Shown here one piece after another: positions 24,358-33,175 of a DNA stretch of 64,000 bases (the stretch's first letter is position 1; every line of letters begins with the position of its first letter). The position numbers were made by a program, and so were the translations under genes. Where the stretch lies: the NCBI GenBank assembly GCA_000336895.1, contig AOLX01000015.1:181185-245184 (forward strand), in the 5' to 3' direction. The notes beneath the pieces were generated by a model. It searched no databases and was not told the DNA's origin. It saw nothing but the letters and a program-made list of their open reading frames with translations. Source of the stretch: Haloarcula argentinensis DSM 12282 (GTDB taxonomy: Archaea > Halobacteriota > Halobacteria > Halobacteriales > Haloarculaceae).

Positions 24358-25911
24358 ATGTCAGACACGGATAGTGGCGATGGGACAGAGATAGAGGAGA
24401 TCTCTGGCCCGGATGTCGAAGCAATCGAGTTCTACGGCGGACGGTGGATGAGCGTGGTTCCCATCGGGGTTTTCATCCTGTGGGCGATTGTCCAGAGTGG
24501 CCTGTTCGGTATCGGGGATACGACTGGACTCGTCGCGGGAATGCTCGTGGCGCTCATCGTCGGGATGTTCTTCGCCAAAGGAGACTGGAAGAACTACGCA
24601 AACACCATCTTCGATGGGATGACGAAGCGAGTCGCCGCGACGGCAGTCGTTGCGTGGCTCTGGGCAGGGATGTTCTCGAACACGCTCCAAGCAGGCGGCT
24701 TCGTCGGCGGACTCGTCTGGGCAGCGAACGCAGCCGACGTCGGGGGCGCGCTGTTCCCGGCTGCCACGTTCATCCTCGCAGCGCTGTTCACGACCGGAAT
24801 CGGAACCGGCTACGGCGCGGCAGTCGCCTTCTCGGCGCTTTTCTTCCCGGCCGGTATCCTGCTCGGTGCGAACCCGGTGTTGCTGTTCGGGGCAATTCTC
24901 TCCGGGGCCGTCTTCGGGGACAACCTCGCGCCAGTCAGCGATACGACGATCGTGAGCGCGGTGACCCAAGACGCTGATATTGGCGGCGTCGTCGCCTCGC
25001 GGTTCAAATACGCCGTTATTGCGGCGGTACTGGCACTTGCGGCGTACGTTTTCGCCGGAAACGCGATGGCTGGGCTGGACATCTCTCAGCAAGCACAGGA
25101 CCTGTTCGTCCAGAACAGTGAACCAGCGGGACTGTTGCATCTCATTTCCATGCTCGTCGTCATCGTGACGGCAGTCATGGGCCGACACATTGTCGAAGCC
25201 ATTTCGTGGGGACTCATCGTTGCGGTTGTCTTCAACGTCGTCTTCGATCTCGCACCGCTGAGCGATGTGTTGCTGTTCAAAGTACCTGAAACGTCAGCAG
25301 CCGCGAGCTGGGCCGGTTCACTACCCATCGCGGAAGTGGTCGCGGCCGAAAACGCCGGCGTCACCGGGTCCATCTACAACGGTGCAGCCGGGTTCTTCCC
25401 GCTGATCGTGCTCGTCTTGCTCATCGTCGCTGGGTCGGAGATTATGATCCGTGGCGGTGGCTTCGAGGCGATACAGGAATGGCTGCTTGAAAACGTCGCA
25501 ACGGGCGTCCGAAAGGCCGAGACGACGATGGTGGTCGGTACCGCCCTCGTCAACTCGATGATTACGATCAACACGGCGGCAGAAATCGCGATTGCGCCGT
25601 ACATCGCCCGCATCGGCCAGCGGTACAACATCAACAGCTACCGCCGAGCGAACATCCTCGACGCGAACACCTCGGCGCTCGGGTACATCTTCCCATGGGG
25701 CGGCGGTGTCCTCATCGGCTTCGCGACGCTACAGGGCCTCCCGGGACAGTACGAGTGGTTCACCAGCGCGATGGTTGTCAACCCCGTGCAGGTGTGGCCG
25801 TACGTCTTCCACGGCTGGTTCCTGTTCGGCGTGTTCCTCCTCTCCGCGTTGACTGGCTTCGGGCTCGAGTACACCACTGACCGCAAATCCAAGGATGTGA
25901 CCCGTCTATGA
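24358..25911 (+). CDS. NhaC-family Na+/H+ antiporter-type transporter
   Basis: The 517 residues form about 11-12 membrane helices. Two internal hallmark loops are seen: FTTGIGTGYGAAVAFSALFF and AILSGAVFGDNLAPVSDTTI, the conserved Gly/Asp-rich motif of the NhaC superfamily. The family includes Na+/H+ antiporters and also amino-acid or organic-acid exchangers (malate/lactate type). The flanking IclR regulator and the ornithine-cyclodeaminase-like gene favour a nutrient-uptake role here. It overlaps the next gene by 4 bp. Confidence 0.87.
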   Translation: MSDTDSGDGTEIEEISGPDVEAIEFYGGRWMSVVPIGVFILWAIVQSGLFGIGDTTGLVAGMLVALIVGMFFAKGDWKNYANTIFDGMTKRVAATAVVAWLWAGMFSNTLQAGGFVGGLVWAANAADVGGALFPAATFILAALFTTGIGTGYGAAVAFSALFFPAGILLGANPVLLFGAILSGAVFGDNLAPVSDTTIVSAVTQDADIGGVVASRFKYAVIAAVLALAAYVFAGNAMAGLDISQQAQDLFVQNSEPAGLLHLISMLVVIVTAVMGRHIVEAISWGLIVAVVFNVVFDLAPLSDVLLFKVPETSAAASWAGSLPIAEVVAAENAGVTGSIYNGAAGFFPLIVLVLLIVAGSEIMIRGGGFEAIQEWLLENVATGVRKAETTMVVGTALVNSMITINTAAEIAIAPYIARIGQRYNINSYRRANILDANTSALGYIFPWGGGVLIGFATLQGLPGQYEWFTSAMVVNPVQVWPYVFHGWFLFGVFLLSALTGFGLEYTTDRKSKDVTRL

Positions 25912-26180
25912 GCATGTTCAGCAAGTTCCTCACCGGGATGTCCTTCAGGTCGACCACGCCGACGTTCGAGGCGGGCGAAGAGATAGAAGTGTACGTCACC
26001 GAACTCGACGAAGAATCCGGCGAGTTGGTCGCACAGGTCGGCGAGACTCGCCTTCACTTCGAAAACGGCGAGGCGGATATCGTCGGCTGTCGTGTACTCG
26101 CAACGGTCGAATCGTTCGACAACGCCGAGCACCGCGGCCGTGTCAGCCACCGAAAGACGCTGTCTCAGGGGTCGTTCTAG
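25908..26180 (+). CDS. Small TRAM-like haloarchaeal protein, 90 aa
   Basis: The sequence has a short N-terminal segment FRSTTPTFEAGEEIEVYVTEL followed by about 60 residues of small beta-barrel character (ELVAQVGETRLHF, VGCRVLATVESFD). It resembles haloarchaeal DUF7513-type proteins and TRAM/OB-like nucleic-acid-binding domains. It is translationally coupled to the transporter by ATGA. Function is unknown; the coupling to a transporter gene is notable. Confidence 0.75.
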   Translation: MSMFSKFLTGMSFRSTTPTFEAGEEIEVYVTELDEESGELVAQVGETRLHFENGEADIVGCRVLATVESFDNAEHRGRVSHRKTLSQGSF

Positions 26181-26225
26181 GAGTGCCACGGAGAGCCGAG
26201 ACAACGCTAAACCAGTATCGCGCGG

Positions 26226-26246
26226 TCAAATAAACCGATATAATAC
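26226..26246 (+). promoter_or_regulatory. Promoter of the ornithine cyclodeaminase-like gene
   Basis: Two TATA-like elements (TCAAATAAACC at 26226-26236 and GATATAATA at 26238-26246) precede the ATG at 26259. The first has the right spacing (about 29 bp) for a leaderless start. The gene can thus be expressed separately from the transporter. Confidence 0.45.
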
Positions 26247-26258
26247 ATTCACAACACT

Positions 26259-27272
26259 ATGAGCAATTCACTATATTCCACAGCACGACAGAACAACCAG
26301 ACGACTATCGTCCCCAGTACGGACATCGAGGCGGCCGTCGAGATGGCGGACCTCGTTCCGGCCATCGAGGCCGCGTTCGCCGCATACGAAAACGACACGG
26401 CGCAGATGCCGCCGAAGTCCTACATCGACCTGCCACAGCACAACGGGGACTTCCGGTCGATGCCGGCTTACCTCGAGACGGACGACTGGGAGGCGTCGGG
26501 CATCAAGTGGGTGAACGTACACCCGGACAACCCCGACGAGTTCGACCTGCCGACCGTGATGGGGACGCTCGTGTACACGGACCCCGAGAGCGGCTTCCCG
26601 CTTGCCGTGATGGACGCCACAACGCTGACAATGAAGCGAACCGGTGCCGCCGCCGCCGTGGCGACGGACCACCTCGCTGTCGAGGACGCGACCTCGCTTG
26701 GCATCATCGGTGCCGGCGTCCAGTCCTACACGCAACTGGAGGCCATTTCCCAGGTGCGACCGATAGAGTCCGTCATCGTCAGCGACCTCGACGACGACCG
26801 TGTCCAGCGGTTCATCGACACCTTCGGCGATGAGTTCGATGTGCGAGCAGGCACGATTCGCGAGGCGGCCCAGTGTGATGTCCTGTCGACGGTCACGCCG
26901 GTCGAAGACCCCATTGTCACGCTTGACGACCTCGGGGAACACACCCACGTCAACGCCATGGGTGCTGACGCCGAAGGCAAGCAGGAACTCCACACCGACG
27001 TCATCCGCGAAGCGACCCTCGTCATCGACGACTTCGAGCAGACGACCCACTCCGGCGAAATAAACGTCCCCTGGAGCAACGGCGATATCGACGAGTCGGA
27101 TATCGATGCTGAACTCGGCGAGATCGTCGTCGGAAACGCACCGGGTCGCGAGGACCTGTCCGGGATTACCGTCTTCGACTCGACCGGCCTCGCGATTCAG
27201 GACATCGCCGCCGCACGTATCGTGTACGAATCGCTCGGTGACGACAGCGGATACCGACTCGAAATGGTATAA
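26259..27272 (+). CDS. Ornithine cyclodeaminase / mu-crystallin family NAD(P) enzyme
   Basis: The 337 residues match the OCD/mu-crystallin fold. SGIKWVNVHPDNP holds the substrate-binding Lys region, TMKRTGAAAAVATDHLA follows, and the Rossmann loop is GIIGAGVQSYTQLEAI, ending IVSDLDDDR. The family includes ornithine cyclodeaminase, archaeal alanine dehydrogenase and delta1-pyrroline-2-carboxylate reductase; sequence alone does not choose. Its place after an IclR/NhaC-type operon and near the D-glutamate genes suggests amino- or imino-acid catabolism. Confidence 0.85.
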   Translation: MSNSLYSTARQNNQTTIVPSTDIEAAVEMADLVPAIEAAFAAYENDTAQMPPKSYIDLPQHNGDFRSMPAYLETDDWEASGIKWVNVHPDNPDEFDLPTVMGTLVYTDPESGFPLAVMDATTLTMKRTGAAAAVATDHLAVEDATSLGIIGAGVQSYTQLEAISQVRPIESVIVSDLDDDRVQRFIDTFGDEFDVRAGTIREAAQCDVLSTVTPVEDPIVTLDDLGEHTHVNAMGADAEGKQELHTDVIREATLVIDDFEQTTHSGEINVPWSNGDIDESDIDAELGEIVVGNAPGREDLSGITVFDSTGLAIQDIAAARIVYESLGDDSGYRLEMV

Positions 27273-27395
27273 CTCCGGCGGTTCATAGCCTCACTTCGTC
27301 GTTCCCCCCGTCGCTATCGAGTGGCGCAGTGTAGTGTGGATGTGGCACACAGTTGTGACCCGGTATCATTTGTATGTGCCATGCGACGAGCGGAT

Positions 27396-28355
27396 ATGCG
27401 ACGCGTCATCATCGATACGGATACCGCGGGCGACGACACACAGGCGATTCTACTTTCCTGTCTCAGTGATCGAGTTACTGTCGAAGCACTCACTATCGTC
27501 GCCGGTAACGTTCCCTTCGAGAGGGAGGTCGAGAACGCGAAATACACGCTCGACATCGCCGATTCTCTCGACGTGCCCGTCTACGAAGGGGCGAGACAGC
27601 CACTTCTCAAGGAGTTCGAACACGCGACGGACATTCACGGCGAGGACGGCCTCGGCGGGGACCTGTTCCCCGAAACGGACGTCGAATCAGCGGCGGGCTT
27701 TGGCCCCGACGAGATCGTCGACCGCTGTCGGGCGGCCCCAGGCGAGATCACGCTGCTCTGTATCGGCCCGCTGACCAACATAGCACTAGCGTACGCTCGC
27801 GAGCCAGACCTTCCGGAGCTCGTTGATGAGGTGTGGGTGATGGGCGGGAACATCAACTGTGAGGGGAACGTCACTCCCGCGGCGGAGTTCAATCTGTGGG
27901 TCGATCCCGATGCGGCCAGACGCGTGTTCGACGCCTTCGAGGTGACGCTTGTCGACTGGGGCGTGTGTCTTCGAGACGCGGTGTTCGACTCACCCGAGTT
28001 CGAGACGGTATCGACGTTCGACACTGAACTGGCGTCGTTCTTCGAATCGGTAACCGAGCAGGCCCGGGCGTTCAACAGCGAGGGTTCCGACGATCCCGGA
28101 TGGACGGCACTTCCCGACAGCGTCACCGCCGCGCTGCTCGCATACCCGGAACTCCGCGAGGCGGTATCGACGTACCACGTTGCGGTGGATGACCGCGAAG
28201 GCCTTACCCGCGGGTATACCAGCGTCGACATCAACGGGGTGACCGACGGCGAACCGAACACCCACGTCGTGGAGTCTGTCGACAGCGACGCCTTCCAGTC
28301 AGTCATGTACTCGCTGCTCCAGTCCCGAGACCCTGATAGCGGCGTTGCCGAGTGA
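27396..28355 (+). CDS. Nucleoside hydrolase (IunH family)
   Basis: The start at 27396 (MRRVIIDTDTAGDDTQAIL) gives 319 residues. The Ca2+-binding cluster DTDTAGDD is complete in its Asp residues, although the usual DTDPGxDD Pro/Gly pair is changed to Thr/Ala. Other motifs are IGPLTNIALA, WVMGGNI and EFNLWVDPDAA. It cleaves the N-glycosidic bond of ribonucleosides, feeding ribose and base salvage. An ATG 15 bp upstream is an alternative start. Confidence 0.87.
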   Translation: MRRVIIDTDTAGDDTQAILLSCLSDRVTVEALTIVAGNVPFEREVENAKYTLDIADSLDVPVYEGARQPLLKEFEHATDIHGEDGLGGDLFPETDVESAAGFGPDEIVDRCRAAPGEITLLCIGPLTNIALAYAREPDLPELVDEVWVMGGNINCEGNVTPAAEFNLWVDPDAARRVFDAFEVTLVDWGVCLRDAVFDSPEFETVSTFDTELASFFESVTEQARAFNSEGSDDPGWTALPDSVTAALLAYPELREAVSTYHVAVDDREGLTRGYTSVDINGVTDGEPNTHVVESVDSDAFQSVMYSLLQSRDPDSGVAE

Positions 28356-28488
28356 GTCAGGAACGGAGGCGAACACGATAGTCACGACCAGTCTGTGCCG
28401 TGATTGCCACTGTGTGAGTCCTGTGGCACCAGTCCCAGTACCGCGTGTTGTCCTTGGTTTTTACTGGGGGCCGGCGGCATGTCAGGGT

Positions 28489-29571
28489 ATGTCGCTTACA
28501 GACCGTCTCGACCAGTACCTCCGGACAGCGGGGCTCGAAGCCGTCTGGTTCGCCCGACCGAACTCCTTCGCGTGGCTCACCGGCGGTGGTGACAACGTCG
28601 TCGACAGAGAGGGCGATACCGGCGTCGCTGCCGCAGGCTACGACGGCGACGGAGTACGGGTCATCACTAATAACATCGAAGCGCCGCGGCTCCGTGACGA
28701 GGAACTCGACAGCGACGTGACCGTCGAAACGTTTGATTGGCACGCGGCGTCGCTGGCCGAAGCCGTCACTGAAGCGAGTCCGGCCCCAGCGGCGGCTGAT
28801 TTCAATGTCCCCGGCTTCGAATCAGTCGACACCACACAGCTCCGCCAGCCGCTGACCGACAAGCAGATCGAACAGTGCCGTGAACTCGCGCGGGACACGG
28901 CTGAAGCAGTCGAGGCTGTCGCACGGAAAGTCGAGCCGTCGCACACCGAACTCGATGTGACCGCGGTGCTTCGACAGAAGCTCGAAGGCCGGGGCATCGC
29001 TACGCCCGTCGTGCTCGTCGGCAGCGCCGAGCGGGCCCAATCCTACCGCCATTACACCTCAACAGACACTGAACTCGGCGACTACGCGCTCGTATCGGTG
29101 ACCGTCCAGCGGGACGGACTCCACGTCAGCACTACCCGAGCGGTCGCGTTCGATCCACCGGAGTGGCTCACGGAGCGCACCCGCAAGGCTGCACGCGTCG
29201 AGACCACTGCGCTGGCAGCGACGCAGGCAGTCGGCCGGGATGGCGGCACAGCGGGCGACGTGTTCGACGCGATACAGGACGCCTACGCCGAGGTCGGCTG
29301 GGAAGGCGAGTGGCAGAACCACCATCAGGGCGGTGCGACGGGCTTCGCCGGCCGGGAATGGATCGCCACACCCGGAAGCGAGGCCGCAGTCACGTTACCG
29401 CACGGGTACGCCTGGAACCCGACTATTGCCGGAAGCAAGAGCGAAGACACGTATCTCGTCTCTGCCGACGACATCGAACTACTGTCCGGGACCGCCGACT
29501 GGCCGACTGAGACGGTCTCGGCAGTCGGCTACGACCTCGAACTGCCCCGACACACGGTGCTGGAGCTGTAG
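28489..29571 (+). CDS. M24 (creatinase/aminopeptidase P fold) family protein with degenerate metal site
   Basis: The 360 residues start MSLTDRLDQYLRTAG. The pita-bread fold is recognisable: an N-terminal creatinase-like domain to about residue 120, then the M24 domain. Of the five usual metal ligands, the two Asp positions read as Ser (ALVSVTVQRDG and HVSTTRAV) and the first Glu region reads AWNPTIAG. Only the His region (NHHQGG) and the last Glu (KSEDTYL) remain. It may be a non-metal creatinase-like hydrolase or an inactive paralogue. Context is catabolic (nucleoside hydrolase upstream, 133-bp gap). Confidence 0.72.
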   Translation: MSLTDRLDQYLRTAGLEAVWFARPNSFAWLTGGGDNVVDREGDTGVAAAGYDGDGVRVITNNIEAPRLRDEELDSDVTVETFDWHAASLAEAVTEASPAPAAADFNVPGFESVDTTQLRQPLTDKQIEQCRELARDTAEAVEAVARKVEPSHTELDVTAVLRQKLEGRGIATPVVLVGSAERAQSYRHYTSTDTELGDYALVSVTVQRDGLHVSTTRAVAFDPPEWLTERTRKAARVETTALAATQAVGRDGGTAGDVFDAIQDAYAEVGWEGEWQNHHQGGATGFAGREWIATPGSEAAVTLPHGYAWNPTIAGSKSEDTYLVSADDIELLSGTADWPTETVSAVGYDLELPRHTVLEL

Positions 29572-29669
29572 CGGCCCTGGAACCCCCGTTTCCGATTGCG
29601 GCAGAAGTGTTTACAACGGGTGTTGTATTAATCCGTGGCTTTAAGGAAACCCTCAGGCTACCCCTGTGT

Positions 29670-31367
29670 ATGACCGCAGAGCGCGACTGGTGGAAGGAAG
29701 CAGTCGTCTACCAGATCTATCCCCGAAGTTTCAACGACAGCGACGGTGATGGCGTGGGCGATCTACAGGGCATCATCGAGCGCCTGGATTACGTCGCCGA
29801 CCTCGGCGTCGACGTCATCTGGCTCAATCCAGTCTATGATTCCCCCCAGAAGGACAACGGCTACGACATCAGTGATTATCAGGCCATCTACGACGACTTC
29901 GGGACGATGGCCGACTGGGAAACGCTGCTCGCGGAAGTCCACGACCGGGATATGCGGCTCGTCATGGACCTCGTCGTCAATCACACGTCGGACCAGCACG
30001 AGTGGTTTCGAAAATCCCGCCAGCGCGACCCGGAGTACGAGGACTATTACATCTGGCGAGAGGGCGGGACAGATGAGGACGGCGAGCCAGTGCCGCCCAA
30101 CAACTGGGAGTCCTTCTTCGGGGGGTCCGCCTGGGAGTACGACGAGGAGCGCGGCGAGTTCTTCCTCCACCTGTACGACACCTCACAGCCGGACCTGAAC
30201 TGGCGCAACGACGCCGTCCGGCAGGATGTCTTCGACACCATCGAATGGTGGCTGAAGAAGGGCATCGACGGCTTCCGGATGGACGTCATCAATCTCCTGT
30301 CGAAAGTCGAGGGACTGCCCGACGGCGACCCGGATAGCGAGTGGGTCGGGTCCGAGCATTTCATCGACGGGCCGGAGATGCTGTCGTATCTCGACGCGAT
30401 GGACGAGCAGGTGCTGTCGAACTACGACGTGATGACTGTCGGGGAGATGCCACAGCTCACCGTCGAGTCGGCTCGCGAGTACGCCGGCGCGGACGGCCCG
30501 CTGGACATGGCGTTTCACTTCCAGCACACGAAGCTCGATTACGCTGACGGCGAGCGGTGGTCGGTCGGCGACTGGAGCCTGCCGGAGCTAAAGCGTATCA
30601 TCGACCGCTGGCAGGACGGGCTGGCGGCGGACGGCTGGAACACACTGTACTGGGAGAACCACGACCAGCCACGGAGCGTCTCCCGCTACGGCGGCCCCGA
30701 GAACTATCGCCGGGAATCCGCGACGCTGCTCGGGACGTTCGTCCTCACACTCCGTGGCACACCCTACATCTATCAGGGGCAGGAGCTCGGGATGACGAAC
30801 GCCGACTGGGAGACGATGGACGACCTCCGCGACGTGGACGCCATCAACCACGCGCGGGAGTTACTCGACCGGGAGGGCTTCGACGACTACGATGACGTGA
30901 AAGACGTCGTCGGCTACCGGACCCGTGACAACGCCCGGACACCGATGCAGTGGGACGATTCGGAAAACGCCGGCTTCACCGACGGCACGCCCTGGATTCA
31001 GGTCAACCCGAACTACAGGGAGATCAACGCTGCCGACCAGCAAGCCGATCCGGACTCCGTCTACAACTACTACCGACGACTCATCCAGTTACGCGCCGAC
31101 AAAGACGTGCTGGTGTACGGGGACTACACTGACTTACTCCCCGACCACGAGACCGTCTTCGCGTTCACACGGGCGCTGTCGACAGACGCGGGAACCGAGC
31201 GAGTCCTCGTCGCCCTGCACTTCGACGATGGGACCGAGACCGTCGAGCTCCCGGTCGAGTACGCCGATGCGACGCTGCTAGGGGGGAATTACAACCGCGA
31301 CGACGTGGACCCGGGAACAGTGACGCTCGCACCGTACGAGGCTCGGGTCTACGAGCTATTCGACTGA
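29670..31367 (+). CDS. Alpha-glucosidase, GH13 (oligo-1,6-glucosidase type)
   Basis: The 565 residues start at 29670 (MTAERDWWKEAVVYQIYPRSF), a classical GH13 subfamily 23/31 opening. The catalytic nucleophile Asp is in GFRMDVINLLSK, the acid Glu in MTVGEMPQL, and the third Asp in YWENHDQPRS. VVNHTSDQHEW is conserved region I. It hydrolyses alpha-1,4 or alpha-1,6 glucosidic bonds of short oligosaccharides; no signal peptide, so it is cytoplasmic. No sugar transporter is adjacent. Confidence 0.93.
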   Translation: MTAERDWWKEAVVYQIYPRSFNDSDGDGVGDLQGIIERLDYVADLGVDVIWLNPVYDSPQKDNGYDISDYQAIYDDFGTMADWETLLAEVHDRDMRLVMDLVVNHTSDQHEWFRKSRQRDPEYEDYYIWREGGTDEDGEPVPPNNWESFFGGSAWEYDEERGEFFLHLYDTSQPDLNWRNDAVRQDVFDTIEWWLKKGIDGFRMDVINLLSKVEGLPDGDPDSEWVGSEHFIDGPEMLSYLDAMDEQVLSNYDVMTVGEMPQLTVESAREYAGADGPLDMAFHFQHTKLDYADGERWSVGDWSLPELKRIIDRWQDGLAADGWNTLYWENHDQPRSVSRYGGPENYRRESATLLGTFVLTLRGTPYIYQGQELGMTNADWETMDDLRDVDAINHARELLDREGFDDYDDVKDVVGYRTRDNARTPMQWDDSENAGFTDGTPWIQVNPNYREINAADQQADPDSVYNYYRRLIQLRADKDVLVYGDYTDLLPDHETVFAFTRALSTDAGTERVLVALHFDDGTETVELPVEYADATLLGGNYNRDDVDPGTVTLAPYEARVYELFD

Positions 31368-31446
31368 GGCGTTCGCACCGTGACATCTCATCGCAAGGGT
31401 CGTCGCGAGGCACAGATTCAAGACGCGTCCGTCACCAGCACGTGGT

Positions 31447-32217
31447 ATGTATCTTGCCGACGAGACTTGGCCGGATCTCGGCGACTATTTCGAGACGGAG
31501 TCGCTCGCGCTCGTGCCGCTCGGGTCGACCGAACAACACGGACCGCATCTCCCGCTGGCGACGGACCACCTCATCGGGGAGGCCTTCGCCCGGGAAGCCG
31601 CCGAAAGGACTGGCTATCTCTGTACCCCGACAATCAACGTCGGCGTGAGCCCGCATCACAGGCAGTTCAACGGGACGATGTGGGTCGACGCGCCGGTGTT
31701 TCGTGACTACGTCGAATCGTTCACCCGGAACCTTGCGTATCACGGAATCGACCGCGTGATCTACGTGAACGCCCACGGCGGGAACGTCGAACACCTCCGG
31801 GAAGTCGGCCGGCGGCTCCGGGACGACGAGGTACTGTACGCCATCGAGTGGATGTGGGACGAGAGTATCCCGGACCTCGTGGACGACCTGTTCGAGCAGA
31901 ACGGGCCACACGGCGGGCCGAAGGAGACGGCCATGATCCAACACCTTCGCTCCGAACTGGTGCACGACGACCGCCTCGAAGACGCACGGGACGGCGGGAT
32001 TCCGAGCGTCGAGGCGGCGGAGACAAAGAAGTACGGCTCGCGGACATTCTACGACGCCGCTGATAACACCGACAACGGCGTCTTGGGCGACCAGACCGAC
32101 GCCACGGCCGAGAAGGGCGCGGAAATGTTCGAGGCCGCGACCGAACAGCTCGTCAGGCTCTGTGAGTGGCTGGACTCGCAGGCGTTTGAGGACCTGCTGC
32201 CGGAGCCACACGTCTAA
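31447..32217 (+). CDS. Creatininase-family amidohydrolase
   Basis: The 256 residues show the metal site of the family: GSTEQHGPHLPLATDHLIG (Glu, His, Asp), VNAHGGN and the Glu in PHGGPKETAMI. Members include creatinine amidohydrolase and archaeal ArfB, a formylamino-pyrimidine deformylase in flavin/F420 biosynthesis. The sequence does not distinguish these. The genome encodes F420-type enzymes, so an ArfB-like role is plausible. Confidence 0.82.
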   Translation: MYLADETWPDLGDYFETESLALVPLGSTEQHGPHLPLATDHLIGEAFAREAAERTGYLCTPTINVGVSPHHRQFNGTMWVDAPVFRDYVESFTRNLAYHGIDRVIYVNAHGGNVEHLREVGRRLRDDEVLYAIEWMWDESIPDLVDDLFEQNGPHGGPKETAMIQHLRSELVHDDRLEDARDGGIPSVEAAETKKYGSRTFYDAADNTDNGVLGDQTDATAEKGAEMFEAATEQLVRLCEWLDSQAFEDLLPEPHV

Positions 32218-32291
32218 GCCGGACACCATGGGAGCAGGTCCCGGCGTCACGTTGCAGGTGGATTTTTGCGACGGGCTGGTGTACAGAGCGT

Positions 32292-32462
32292 ATGGTCCTC
32301 CTCCTCCTCCTGTTTCCGGGTATGCCCGGAGTTGTCGAACTGGTCGTCCTCCTCATCATGATGGGTCTCTTCCTCGTCGTTCCCCTCGCACTCATCGTCG
32401 CCGCGTACCTGTTCGGGAAGCGCCGCGGCAGGGCCGAAGCGAGCGACCGACCCGAATCCTGA
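32292..32462 (+). CDS. Small single-span membrane protein, 56 aa
   Basis: The frame starts at 32292 and encodes a Leu-rich start, then MPGVVELVVLLIMMG and LFLVVPLALIVAAYLF, closing with a basic-acidic tail GKRRGRAEASDRPES. One long or two short membrane helices are predicted. Similar very short membrane proteins are widespread and unassigned in haloarchaea. There are no overlapping better frames. Confidence 0.6.
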   Translation: MVLLLLLFPGMPGVVELVVLLIMMGLFLVVPLALIVAAYLFGKRRGRAEASDRPES

Positions 32463-32551
32463 CCAATCGCCAGACGGCGGCCAATCGGCGTGTTACGGCC
32501 CTCTCGCCGTGAATCGACTCGTTTATCGGTCCCACCCTACGAGGAGGATGT

Positions 32552-32716
32552 GTGTCCCCACCGAGTCCCCATCCCGAGTCGCTTCGTAGCCGAGCGTTCG
32601 AAATAACGGTCGATGACGGACGAGAGACCTTCAACGCGCTCAGTATCGAGCACGCTGACTGTGAGACGGAGTGGATTATCTCCGATACGGTGTATGCGCT
32701 CGAAAACATGCGGTAA
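32552..32716 (+). CDS. Small conserved haloarchaeal acidic protein, 54 aa, GTG start
   Basis: The GTG at 32552 follows a purine-rich GAGGAGGAT that can act as ribosome binding site. The product reads VSPPSPHPESLRSRAFEI, then a compact strand-rich core VDDGRETFNAL and EWIISDTVYALENMR. Acidic composition and third-position GC fit real haloarchaeal coding DNA. The family is a DUF-type small haloarchaeal protein with no known role. Confidence 0.6.
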   Translation: MSPPSPHPESLRSRAFEITVDDGRETFNALSIEHADCETEWIISDTVYALENMR

Positions 32717-32814
32717 CTGATCGCAAGCTGTTGTGTTGTGGAGCGACGATAACGAACCGTACTGCGTCGGACCGATGACGCCGCTGTGACCGCTCAGTCG
32801 TTGCTTCTTGTGCT

Positions 32815-33033
32815 TCACTCCGCAGTGAGCCGTCGCCAGACTGGCATGAACACGCCGTAGAACGAGCCAAAGAACAAGACGACGGCCACGATAGCTAACT
32901 CGCGCCCCTCTACGCCGAATACATCGTACAGAGTTCGGAGAACGACGATTACCCCGACTCCCCAGACAGCGAATGCGGTTCGCTCTTTCCAGGACAGCCC
33001 ACCACTACGGAACACACGCTGTCTCCGCGGCAA
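32815..33033 (-). CDS. Small two-helix membrane protein, 72 aa
   Basis: The protein has a basic N-terminus (MPRRQRVFRSGG), one helix around AVWGVGVIVVLRTLY and a second around LAIVAVVLFFGSFYGVF, and ends in WRRLTAE. It resembles short unassigned haloarchaeal membrane proteins. No partner gene is evident. Confidence 0.6.
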   Translation of the reverse strand: MPRRQRVFRSGGLSWKERTAFAVWGVGVIVVLRTLYDVFGVEGRELAIVAVVLFFGSFYGVFMPVWRRLTAE

Positions 33034-33175
33034 ACGGTATCAAACCCTGCGGTTCAAACACGATAGCGGATTGCCCCGTGGACAGCAGGTGCCGTACGGG
33101 CTATGTCGTCAAATGGACCGCTGCTAGGCCAGCTAGTGTGGCGATGCTTGGCCAGACACGAGGCCGCTGCCCAGC

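Noticed and set aside
29607..29669. Earlier start for the GH13 glucosidase at 29607
   Set aside because: The added 21 residues are hydrophobic and basic but do not make a credible signal peptide, and the family begins at MTAERDWWKEAVVYQ.
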